A stretch of 64,000 nt of DNA from JACVRX01 sp046726315 (GTDB lineage Bacteria; Actinomycetota; Actinomycetes; Jiangellales; Jiangellaceae). The position numbers were made by a program, and so were the translations under genes. Location of the stretch: the NCBI GenBank assembly GCA_046726315.1, contig JBKPAG010000029.1, positions 16,618 to 80,617 of the forward strand, read 5' to 3'. This document shows, piece after piece, positions 1 to 7,500 of the stretch. The stretch's first letter is position 1. Every line of letters begins with the position of its first letter. Under the pieces are notes generated by a model that saw only the letters and a list, made by a program, of their open reading frames with translations, was not told the origin of the DNA and ran no database searches.

Positions 1-610
1 GACTGACGCCGACCCGCGTTCCCGCTGGCCAATACGCCTTTGGCCGGAAATGCGCTTCCGTCGAACTCACCCAGTGCCAACTGCCGACAACCTCCGGAGC
101 TGAGGCAACGTGCATCACCTCTTCGACGGCGGCCTGCTCGGTGACGTCCTGGTCGAACCGGACGACGATGGGGGCACCCACGCCGACCACGTCCCCATCA
201 CCTGGCTGCAGCGCGAGGGTGAGCCGGTTCGAGTCCGGCACGGCGCTCACGGTGAAGGCTCCGGTCAAGCTGACCGGGTCGCCAGCGGCGTCAACCACCT
301 CGGTGGTCACCGAGTACGCGGTCCCAGGACGTGGCGGCATCGCGCTGACCCAGGTCGACCCATCCTCGGCGACAGTCCCTGCAAGATCACCTCCGCCGTC
401 TGCTGTGACTGCGACGGATTCGAAGGTGCCATCCTGCACGCGAAGTGTCACCGGCTCGTCGTACGGCACTTCGCCCGCCGACCCGACCAGGACTGGCTCG
501 GCCGTCGCCGTCGGCTCCGGCTCAGGCGCGGACGTGCTGTCGCGGGCGCAGCCGACGAGAGACAGCAGCGTCGCGACGAGGACAAGCACGACGAGATGTG
601 CGCGTCGCAC
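1..610 (-). CDS. L,D-transpeptidase lipoprotein, N-terminal part (cut by window edge)
   Basis: From a GTG at 610, behind an AGGAAGGAG ribosome site at 630-622, the minus strand is open for about 203 residues and runs off the left edge. An in-frame TGA at 616-614 excludes any earlier start. Residues 1-21 form a lipoprotein signal (hydrophobic run, then lipobox LVGC with Cys21), followed by a Ser/Glu/Pro linker. The rest is beta-rich and reaches EAHFRPKAYWPAGTRVGV, the kind of segment that links the Ig-like domains in actinobacterial L,D-transpeptidases (LdtMt2 family). Those enzymes make 3-3 peptidoglycan cross-links outside the membrane. The YkuD catalytic domain with its Cys would lie beyond the window, so activity cannot be judged. 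Confidence 0.82.
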   Translation of the reverse strand, partial: MRRAHLVVLVLVATLLSLVGCARDSTSAPEPEPTATAEPVLVGSAGEVPYDEPVTLRVQDGTFESVAVTADGGGDLAGTVAEDGSTWVSAMPPRPGTAYSVTTEVVDAAGDPVSLTGAFTVSAVPDSNRLTLALQPGDGDVVGVGAPIVVRFDQDVTEQAAVEEVMHVASAPEVVGSWHWVSSTEAHFRPKAYWPAGTRVGVS

Positions 611-650
611 CCGTCACCACGCTCCTTCCTGCCATCGTGTGCAGGCTTCT

Positions 651-678
651 CAACGTTATCGGAGCGATCGATACGTTG
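651..678. terminator. Imperfect stem-loop between the S33 hydrolase and the transpeptidase gene
   Basis: CAACGTTATCG (651-661) pairs with CGATACGTTG (669-678) apart from one bulged base. It lies in the 98-base gap downstream of the hydrolase stop (709) and upstream of the transpeptidase GTG (610). It could end hydrolase transcription or be an operator for the transpeptidase gene. There is no clear T tract, so the terminator reading is weak. Confidence 0.3.
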
Positions 679-708
679 ATTTCCCTCCACAAGATGAGGA
701 TGAGAGTG

Positions 709-2232
709 TCACGTGCACCGAAGACCGTCCTCCGGGATCGTGCCGTCGATCAAGTACGCATCAACGGCGTCGTCGACGCACTCGCTGCCCTTGCGGTACG
801 CCGTGTGGCCGCTGCCCTCGTAGGTGAGCAGGATCCCCGAATCGAGCTGGGCAGCCAGGGCCTCCGCCCATTCGTATGGCGTCGCAAAGTCGCCCGTCGT
901 CCCCACGACGAGGATGGGAGCCGCCCCAATGGCAGTCACCGGTGCCGGAGCGGCCGGCGGGACCGGCCATCGCGCACAGACCAGCCCACTCCAGCCCTGA
1001 TATGTCCCCAAAACCGGGGACGCCGCCTCGAACGCCGGGATTCCGGCTTCGATGACCTCGATGTCTGTTTCCCAAGGCCGATCCACACAGTTGACGCCGG
1101 AGCTGACCTCGTTCATGTTGCCCTTGAACGTGCCGTCGGGGTTGCGCTGCAGGTACTGGTCCGCGAGCAACTGCAGCGCCGAACCGTCGCCCGCGAGCGC
1201 ATGCTCCAGGGCAAGGTTGAGCAGCGGGTAGCCATCGTCCGGGCTCAGGTAAAGCGGGAGCACGATCCCGAGCACGGCAAGGGATTGGGTGAGCGGTCGG
1301 GTGTCGTCATCGGTCGGCAGCGGTGTCGCATCAATGACTGCGAGCAGATTCATCAGCGTCAAGCGGGCTTCCGCGGCAGACTCGCCGAGGGGGCAGTCCT
1401 CCTCGGTCACGCAGGACGAAATGAACGCCGTCAGGGCCCGCTCAGCTCCCCTGGCCTGCCCCAGCAAGAACTGTTCCCCGGTGAGGGAAGGGTCGATCGC
1501 TCCGTCCAGCACCAGCCGGCCCACCCGTTCCGGGAACAACTCGGCGTACGCAGCACCGATGTCGGTGCCGTACGACGCGCCGCGGTAGTAGAGCACGTCG
1601 TCGCCGAGAACGGCGCGCAGTATGTCCAAGTCCCGAGCCACCTCCGCAGTCCCGATGTGCGGGAGCATCTCGCCGGAACGGTCGGTGCAGCCCGCGACAA
1701 ACACCGCCACCTGATCCTGCAGCTCAGTGATCTCCTCGGCGTCGTCGGGCGAGCCGTCGGCCGCGATGAACTCGTCCAGCGCGGCGTCGTCGAGACAGTC
1801 CACAGGGCTCGACTGACCAACCCCGCGTGGGTCGAACCCCACGATGTCGAAGCGTTCAGCGACATCGTCGTTGACCACACTGCCCCGGGCATATTCGACG
1901 CCGGAGGCGCCCGGCCCGCCAGGATTGACCAGCAGCGAGCCGATCCGATCGTCGCCGGTAGCCGGGCGGCGAAGCACCGACAGTTCGATGGTCTCACCAT
2001 CCGGCGCGGCATAGTCGAGCGGCACCTCTACCGTCGTGCAGTGCAACTCGTCGTGACAGTTCTCCCACTCCAAGGGCTGTGTGTAGAACGGCACCAAGGC
2101 GGAGTCAACACCATCGGTGGCCCCCTGCCCGGGAGACGACATCGGGGGCGGATCCGCTGCCGGCTGATCCGGCGCGCAGGCCGGGGCGAGGATCAGGATG
2201 GCCACCAGCGCAGGCAGTGCGCCACGGCTCAC
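709..2232 (-). CDS. Secreted alpha/beta-hydrolase lipoprotein, tripeptidyl-aminopeptidase type (S33)
   Basis: 507 residues. A signal with Cys19 (ILAPAC) suggests a lipoprotein on the outer face of the membrane. The oxyanion-loop motif VNPGGPGASG (about 102-111), the nucleophile elbow GASYG (Ser220), an Asp in GTTGDFATP and a His in GSGHTAY near the C-terminus give a complete triad. Length and the C-terminal TAP-like part match the Slp/Hip1 group of actinobacterial proteases, which trim peptides from the N-terminus; the substrate here is unknown. The start is a GTG overlapping the stop of the PSP1 gene by 4 bases (GTGA), so the two are probably translationally coupled. A hydrolase of this kind next to holB/tmk is also common in streptomycetes. 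Confidence 0.85.
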   Translation of the reverse strand: MSRGALPALVAILILAPACAPDQPAADPPPMSSPGQGATDGVDSALVPFYTQPLEWENCHDELHCTTVEVPLDYAAPDGETIELSVLRRPATGDDRIGSLLVNPGGPGASGVEYARGSVVNDDVAERFDIVGFDPRGVGQSSPVDCLDDAALDEFIAADGSPDDAEEITELQDQVAVFVAGCTDRSGEMLPHIGTAEVARDLDILRAVLGDDVLYYRGASYGTDIGAAYAELFPERVGRLVLDGAIDPSLTGEQFLLGQARGAERALTAFISSCVTEEDCPLGESAAEARLTLMNLLAVIDATPLPTDDDTRPLTQSLAVLGIVLPLYLSPDDGYPLLNLALEHALAGDGSALQLLADQYLQRNPDGTFKGNMNEVSSGVNCVDRPWETDIEVIEAGIPAFEAASPVLGTYQGWSGLVCARWPVPPAAPAPVTAIGAAPILVVGTTGDFATPYEWAEALAAQLDSGILLTYEGSGHTAYRKGSECVDDAVDAYLIDGTIPEDGLRCT

Positions 2233-3101
2233 ACGTCCTCCCGGCCGGGAGTCGCGCGCATCCCGCCGGCAACGGCCCCTTCATAGGCCTGGCGGGATCC
2301 GCATACGCTCGCCTTGGGGCAGGCAACGCGCCGGCCGGTTTCCCGGTCGCGCACGTACACAGTCTCCGCAGGCACGTTGTATCCGACAACCGTGCCCTCG
2401 ACGCCCTCGTCGGTGCTGACTCCGCAGCCCAGCGCCGGAACGCTTACCTTGAAGTCCTGGTAAAGCGGGTGTTCGTACTTCAGGCAACACATCAGTCGCC
2501 CGCACGCCCCGGAGATCTTCAACGGATTCAGCGGCAGGTCCTGGTCCTTTGCCATCCGGATGCTGACCGGCTCGAAATCGGTGAGGAACGTTGAACAGCA
2601 GGTGTCCCGCCCACAGGGCCCGATCCCGCCCTGAACCCGGGCCTCGTCGCGGGGCCCGAGTTGGCGCAGATCGATGCGGGCCCGCAATGTGCGAGCCAGA
2701 TCCCGCACCAGGTTCCGGAAATCCACCCGGTTCGGCGCGCTGAAATAGATCGTGATCAGTTGGTCGACGTCGGGGCGGGTGTCGACGAAGTCGACGGCGA
2801 CGACTTTCATCGGCAGCTTGTGCTGACGAACGAGCCGACGGGCGACGACCCGCGCTTCGGCCCGGCGCCGCCGGTTACGCTCGTCGCGTTCCAATTGCTC
2901 GTCGGTGGCGGTACCCGCACAGACCGGCAGCCCACCGACATCGTCACTGACCCACTGCGGCGACCAGACGCACTCCGCGACCTCGGGGCCGTCGTCGGTG
3001 GGGACAAGGACCTTGTCGCCCACCTGGGGAGTGTGCTCACCTGGGTCGAGGTAGTACAACCGCCCGTACCGGGTGAAGGCGACGGCCATGACCATGCCCA
3101 C
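2229..3101 (-). CDS. PSP1-domain protein, RicT (YaaT)-like
   Basis: 290 residues from a GTG at 3101; ATGs at 3095 and 3089 are equally possible. AAGGTGG at 3113-3107 fits the GTG best. The PSP1 core includes GPCGRDTCC and GACGRLMCCLKYEH, the Cys-rich motifs by which RicT-type proteins bind an Fe-S cluster. In Bacillus, RicT works with RicA and RicF in RNA maturation and competence/sporulation control; the role in actinobacteria is not settled. It is divergent from the helicase-associated gene across about 50 bases and is followed by the S33 hydrolase through a 4-base overlap. Confidence 0.88.
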   Translation of the reverse strand: MGMVMAVAFTRYGRLYYLDPGEHTPQVGDKVLVPTDDGPEVAECVWSPQWVSDDVGGLPVCAGTATDEQLERDERNRRRRAEARVVARRLVRQHKLPMKVVAVDFVDTRPDVDQLITIYFSAPNRVDFRNLVRDLARTLRARIDLRQLGPRDEARVQGGIGPCGRDTCCSTFLTDFEPVSIRMAKDQDLPLNPLKISGACGRLMCCLKYEHPLYQDFKVSVPALGCGVSTDEGVEGTVVGYNVPAETVYVRDRETGRRVACPKASVCGSRQAYEGAVAGGMRATPGREDV

Positions 3102-3149
3102 GCCGCCACCTTACGCGGAGCTCAGAAGAAGACCGGTCAGGATGTCCTG

Positions 3150-5555
3150 GTGACGTACACCGCATGGCTGAGGTCGTTAGGCCCATACGGCCTCGCCGAG
3201 CTGCTGCGGCTGCGGCCCGATGCGGCAGCTCGCCCGGCGCCCACGCATCTGGACGAGCTGTCGGCCCGGCTGACCACCGCACATTCGGCGGCTGCGGCGT
3301 TGGCCGACGTCGGCGAAGTGGCTCTGCGGCTCGCCGAGATCACGGTCGCGTACAACGGATTGTCGGTCGACCGGCTGCACGAGTGGTTCGGACAATCAAC
3401 GGCGCTGGATGACGCACTGTCGGAGTTGCGGTGCAGAGGCCTGCTGTGGGAGTTCGGGTCGAAACCCCACGCACGGACAGAGCCGGCAGGCGGAGTTGGA
3501 GCGTCCTGGCCACAGCCGCTGAATCTCGGCCGAGGTCTTCGCAGCCTACTCGGCCAACTGCAGGCGAACCAATTGGATCTGGTGACAGAGACGTTTCGAG
3601 TGGGACGGCAGTCCAGCCGCAAGAAGACGCATGACGTCATCGCAACTCGGCTCACTGCCGACCGGATCGTTGCACTGGCCGCCGAGGCACCAGCGGCAGT
3701 CGCCAAGCTGTTGGACATCGCGACCTGGGCCGGGCCGAACGTCTTCGTCGACCCCGAGACGGCGAGTGCGTTGTGGTGGGCCGGAAGTAACCTGAGGCGA
3801 TCCGACGTCGGTTGGGCCGTCGGCCATGCGCTGCTGCTTCCGGTCGCGTGGGACGTGCTGCAGATGCCGCGGGAGGTCGGCTTGGCGCTACGGGGCCCGG
3901 ACTGGCGTCCGGACCTGCGAACCAATCGGCCTGCGGTGGCGACGACGGCGATCGACGGCGGCTCGGTCGAACACGAGAGTGCGGCGGCAGCCGCAGCGAC
4001 GCTCGATGCGGTGGCGTCGGTCATGGACACGCTCGGGACCTCTCCGGCCACATTGCTGCGGTCCGGTGGAGTCGGTATACGTGAGGTCCGGCGGCTCGCG
4101 AAAGCGGCCAGAGCCGAGGAACGCACCGTGGTACTCGCGTTGGAAGTGTCACGCGCAGCCGGACTGATCGCCGTCTCGGACGGCGTCGTGGTGCCGACGC
4201 ATCGCTATGACCACTGGCGGGCATCGCCTCCCGGCACCCAGTTCGTCGAGCTGATCGGGGCCTGGTGGGACCTCGACGGGCCCGTCAGCGAACGGTCGAC
4301 CACCGGCGACGACAGGCCGGAACCGGCGCTGGTCCGGACGTTCCCACGACCTGAGGTGCAACGGCTGCGACGCGCCCTGCTGGAGCGGGCTTCGACATTT
4401 CCGGCCGGCACCGGCGTCGACACGCTCCCGAGCCTGGTCGCCGATGTGTGCTGGGATCGGCCGCTCGCCTACCCCGTGACCGACATCGACGTGCAGGCGG
4501 CCTCGTGCTGGTGGGAAGCCGGAGCCTTCGGCTTGGTCGCCCACGGAGCCGTAACGGCTCTTGGTCGGGCACTGCTGAGCGGAGATCGCGGTTCAGTGCT
4601 CGACGCCGCGCACGCGTTGATGCCTACCGCCACGGCTTACGCGACGTTTCAGGCAGACCTGACCGCAGTTGTGGCCGGTACGCCGACCGCAATGCTCGGT
4701 GATCTTCTCGATGCAGCGGCCGACCGCGAAACCCGGGGCAGCGCCCATATCTGGCGCTTCACCCCTGGGAGTGTCCGGCGGTTCCTCGATGGCGGTGGTC
4801 AAGCCGAGGATCTGCTGGCGGATCTTGCAGCCGTCGCGCTCCAGCCCGTCCCTCAACCGTTGGAATACCTCATTCGTGACAATTCCCGACGGCACGGTGA
4901 AGTTGCCGTGCACCCGGTTGGCTGCTGCATTGTCTCGGACGACGAGCCACTGCTCGCCGAGATCGCCGCACATCGCTCGCTGCGTGGTCTCGGTGTCCGG
5001 ATACTCGCTCCAACGGTGCTGGCGAGCAGCAAAACGGTTGCAGAGACCGTCGAGAGCTTGCGTTCAACCGGCTATGCGCCGGTCCGGCTCACCGCCACCG
5101 GCGACGTGGTCGTCGAACGTGACGAACGGCGCCGGAAGCCACGGCCAAGCGGGTCGGCCGGTGCCGACGTCGTTGATCTGGTGGACCGCAGGCCGTCAGG
5201 TCCGACCCGTCGGGCCATCGCGGAATCCGCGCCCGCGGATCCGGTAGCGCTCGCGCGAACCCTGCTCGCGCAGCCGGATGCCGCGGCTCCACCGCGAAGC
5301 GAGTCGTTGACCATGCGGCGCCTAGTCGACGCCCGCACCACGCTCGCGACGTACGAGTTGCGCGTGCTGAGCCATGCCGTCGACCATCACGAGGCCGTGC
5401 ACATCGATTACGTCGACCAAAACGGCAGCCGAACCTCCCGGGTCATCAGCGACATCTCGCTGATGGGCGGCGTCATCGAGGCGTGGTGCCATCTGCGTCA
5501 GGCCGAGCGCATGTTCAGCCTCAGCGGGATCGAATCGGTATCACCCGCGGACTGA
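3150..5555 (+). CDS. Helicase-associated (XPB/Ssl2-like) domain protein without helicase motor
   Basis: The frame is open from farther upstream, but the GTG at 3150 with AGGA seven bases before it is the best start (801 residues, VTYTAWLRSLGP...). The sequence resembles the actinobacterial proteins annotated as helicase-associated or XPB/Ssl2-like N-terminal (relatives of Rv0862c). No Walker A or DEAD/DEAH motif is visible, so it should not unwind DNA by itself. A basic patch near residue 660 (DERRRKPRPSG) separates the long N-terminal part from a C-terminal domain ending in ...MFSLSGIESVSPAD that resembles a WYL-like fold. It converges with holB with only 3 bases between stops. Confidence 0.72.
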   Translation: MTYTAWLRSLGPYGLAELLRLRPDAAARPAPTHLDELSARLTTAHSAAAALADVGEVALRLAEITVAYNGLSVDRLHEWFGQSTALDDALSELRCRGLLWEFGSKPHARTEPAGGVGASWPQPLNLGRGLRSLLGQLQANQLDLVTETFRVGRQSSRKKTHDVIATRLTADRIVALAAEAPAAVAKLLDIATWAGPNVFVDPETASALWWAGSNLRRSDVGWAVGHALLLPVAWDVLQMPREVGLALRGPDWRPDLRTNRPAVATTAIDGGSVEHESAAAAAATLDAVASVMDTLGTSPATLLRSGGVGIREVRRLAKAARAEERTVVLALEVSRAAGLIAVSDGVVVPTHRYDHWRASPPGTQFVELIGAWWDLDGPVSERSTTGDDRPEPALVRTFPRPEVQRLRRALLERASTFPAGTGVDTLPSLVADVCWDRPLAYPVTDIDVQAASCWWEAGAFGLVAHGAVTALGRALLSGDRGSVLDAAHALMPTATAYATFQADLTAVVAGTPTAMLGDLLDAAADRETRGSAHIWRFTPGSVRRFLDGGGQAEDLLADLAAVALQPVPQPLEYLIRDNSRRHGEVAVHPVGCCIVSDDEPLLAEIAAHRSLRGLGVRILAPTVLASSKTVAETVESLRSTGYAPVRLTATGDVVVERDERRRKPRPSGSAGADVVDLVDRRPSGPTRRAIAESAPADPVALARTLLAQPDAAAPPRSESLTMRRLVDARTTLATYELRVLSHAVDHHEAVHIDYVDQNGSRTSRVISDISLMGGVIEAWCHLRQAERMFSLSGIESVSPAD

Positions 5556-5558
5556 CGC

Positions 5559-6722
5559 CTATCCCTCCCGCAGCGACAACGCCATGGCCTCCAAGGTGAG
5601 CAGCGGTGCGGCATTGGCTTCTAGCGCCTCGCGGGCGGCGACTACGGCTTCCATTCGACGCAACGTCGACTCCAGGGTCGACGCGGCGGCCAATCGGTCG
5701 ATGGACGGGCGGATCTCCTCGTTGACCAACTCGACGCCGGCGTCGAGTTGGCGGACCAGTACGTCCCGGTACACCGCGAGCACGTCGACCAGCGCCCGAT
5801 CGATCGAGTCACGCTGCACGCGGGTCCGGCGCAGCTTTTGCTCCCGCTCCAGATCCTTGATGGCGGCATCCACCGTACGTGGTCTGCGACCGGTCGTGCC
5901 GGCGCCGAGCGCCTGCTTCAGCTCGTCGATCTCTCGGGCATCCAGCTCGTCGCACCGAAGCTCGGACTCCGCCTTGGCCGCCTCGACCAGCGCCGCGGCG
6001 GCGGCGAGGCAGGTTCGGAGGTCAGCGAGCGCGAAGGGCAGCCGAAGCACCTCACGATGCCTGGCCCGAGCGTCCTCGTTGGTAGCGAGCGCCTTCGCGC
6101 GGCCGATGTGCCCCTGCGCGGCGCGCGCGGCAAATGCCGCGAGCACCCTGTCGGCGCCGACCGTCCGGACGAGGTGGTCGGCGACCTCGTCATATGGCGG
6201 GGTTCGCAACCTCACCACCCGGCACCTCGACCGGATCGTCGCGACGATGTCTTCCGGCGTCGGGGCACACAGCAGCCAAACCGTGCGCGGCGGTGGTTCT
6301 TCCAGCGAGAGCAGAATCGCATCGGCGGCGTCATCCCCGAGGCGGTCGGCATCTTCGACCACAACGATCTGCCAGCGTCCCCGAGACGGCCGCAGCGCGG
6401 CCCGCGGTACCAGGTCGCGGATCTGCCTGATCTTGATCGACAGCCCGTCGGTGACGACATCGGCGACGTCGGGATGGGTGCGGTTGCGAACGTCACGGCA
6501 TTCGGCACACGTCCGGCAGCCGCCGTCCGGGCATTCGAGAGCGGCGGCGAACGCTCTGGCGACGACAGACCGTCCGGACCCCGGCGGGCCGGTGAACAGC
6601 CATGCATGTGTCATCGCCGCCCCTGCTGCCGAGTCGCCGGCGAGCACTGCGGTTGCGTCGGCCACGGTCCGGCGCAGCTCCGGCACGACGGTCTGCCCGA
6701 CCACCGCATCCCACACGCTCAC
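5559..6722 (-). CDS. holB: DNA polymerase III clamp-loader subunit delta'
   Basis: 387 residues. AAA+ fold with a modified P-loop GPPGSGRS (45-52, Arg in place of the usual Lys), the four-Cys zinc module C64-C69-C72-C75, the acidic EDADRLGDDAAD segment and the SRC motif (IRSRCRVV) that acts as arginine finger. It is part of the clamp loader placing the beta clamp on DNA. The GTG start overlaps the tmk stop by 4 bases (GTGA), so it is coupled to tmk. The C-terminal third is the collar domain. Confidence 0.95.
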   Translation of the reverse strand: MSVWDAVVGQTVVPELRRTVADATAVLAGDSAAGAAMTHAWLFTGPPGSGRSVVARAFAAALECPDGGCRTCAECRDVRNRTHPDVADVVTDGLSIKIRQIRDLVPRAALRPSRGRWQIVVVEDADRLGDDAADAILLSLEEPPPRTVWLLCAPTPEDIVATIRSRCRVVRLRTPPYDEVADHLVRTVGADRVLAAFAARAAQGHIGRAKALATNEDARARHREVLRLPFALADLRTCLAAAAALVEAAKAESELRCDELDAREIDELKQALGAGTTGRRPRTVDAAIKDLEREQKLRRTRVQRDSIDRALVDVLAVYRDVLVRQLDAGVELVNEEIRPSIDRLAAASTLESTLRRMEAVVAAREALEANAAPLLTLEAMALSLREG

Positions 6723-7345
6723 AACAGCCCCAGCTCTTTGACCCGGTCCAGAATCGTGGCGTCGACCTGCTCCTCGGACAGCGTTCCGTCGACCAGGATG
6801 TATCGATCCGGCGCCGCGTCGGCAAGGTCGACGTACGCCAGCCGCACCCTTGCGTGGAACTCGTCCGGCTCGGCCTCCAGCCGGTCGGCGGGACCGGCCA
6901 GCCGCGTGCGACCGACCCTCGGTGGCACGTCGAGCACGACGGTGAGGTCGGGCAACAGACCGCCAGTCGCGAACCGCGACAATTCGGCGATGGCCTCGGA
7001 CCCCAGCCCCCGGGCTATCCCCTGATACGCGATCGAGGAGTCTACGTACCGGTCAGTGATGACGACCGCCCCGCGGTCGAGTGCCGGCAGGACGGCCGTT
7101 GCGACATGTTCGGCCCGGTCGGCGGCGTAGAGCAATGCCTCGGCGCGTGCATCGAGGCCCGCGTTGGCTGGGTCGAGAAGAATCGCGCGGATCTGCCGTC
7201 CGATCCGTGAGTCGCCCGGCTCGTGGGTCAGCACCACCTCGTGCCCAGCCGTGCGCAGCTGACTCGCGAGGGCGAGGGCGCGGCTGGATTTACCTGCGCC
7301 TTCACCCCCCTCGAACGCGATGAACACCCCGACAGGCCTGGACAC
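6719..7345 (-). CDS. tmk: Thymidylate kinase
   Basis: 208 residues. P-loop FEGGEGAGKSS near the N-terminus, the DRYVDSSIAYQG substrate segment and a lid with Arg residues (GRTRLAGPADRLE) are typical of bacterial dTMP kinase, which makes dTDP for DNA synthesis. It begins 155 bases downstream of topA and is coupled to holB by a 4-base overlap, the usual actinobacterial arrangement. Confidence 0.96.
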   Translation of the reverse strand: MSRPVGVFIAFEGGEGAGKSSRALALASQLRTAGHEVVLTHEPGDSRIGRQIRAILLDPANAGLDARAEALLYAADRAEHVATAVLPALDRGAVVITDRYVDSSIAYQGIARGLGSEAIAELSRFATGGLLPDLTVVLDVPPRVGRTRLAGPADRLEAEPDEFHARVRLAYVDLADAAPDRYILVDGTLSEEQVDATILDRVKELGLL

Positions 7346-7500
7346 ATCGCCAGCGTAGTGAGGGCTCGCGACAACGTTATGTCGCGCGATCTATCAAGCT
7401 TGCGCAAATTTCACTTGGCCTTGGCGCAACAGTCGCGGGCTCGCTATGAGCAGCAGCACGGTGGGTCGGCCTGGGCGCGCGCTGGTCCGGGCTGCGGAGA

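Noticed and set aside
445..2286. 613-residue plus-strand open frame
   Set aside because: It is antisense to the S33 hydrolase, Arg-rich and without family features; a by-product of high GC.
5748..7025. Long plus-strand frame opposite holB and tmk
   Set aside because: Spans two real minus-strand genes and has no ribosome site or recognisable motif.
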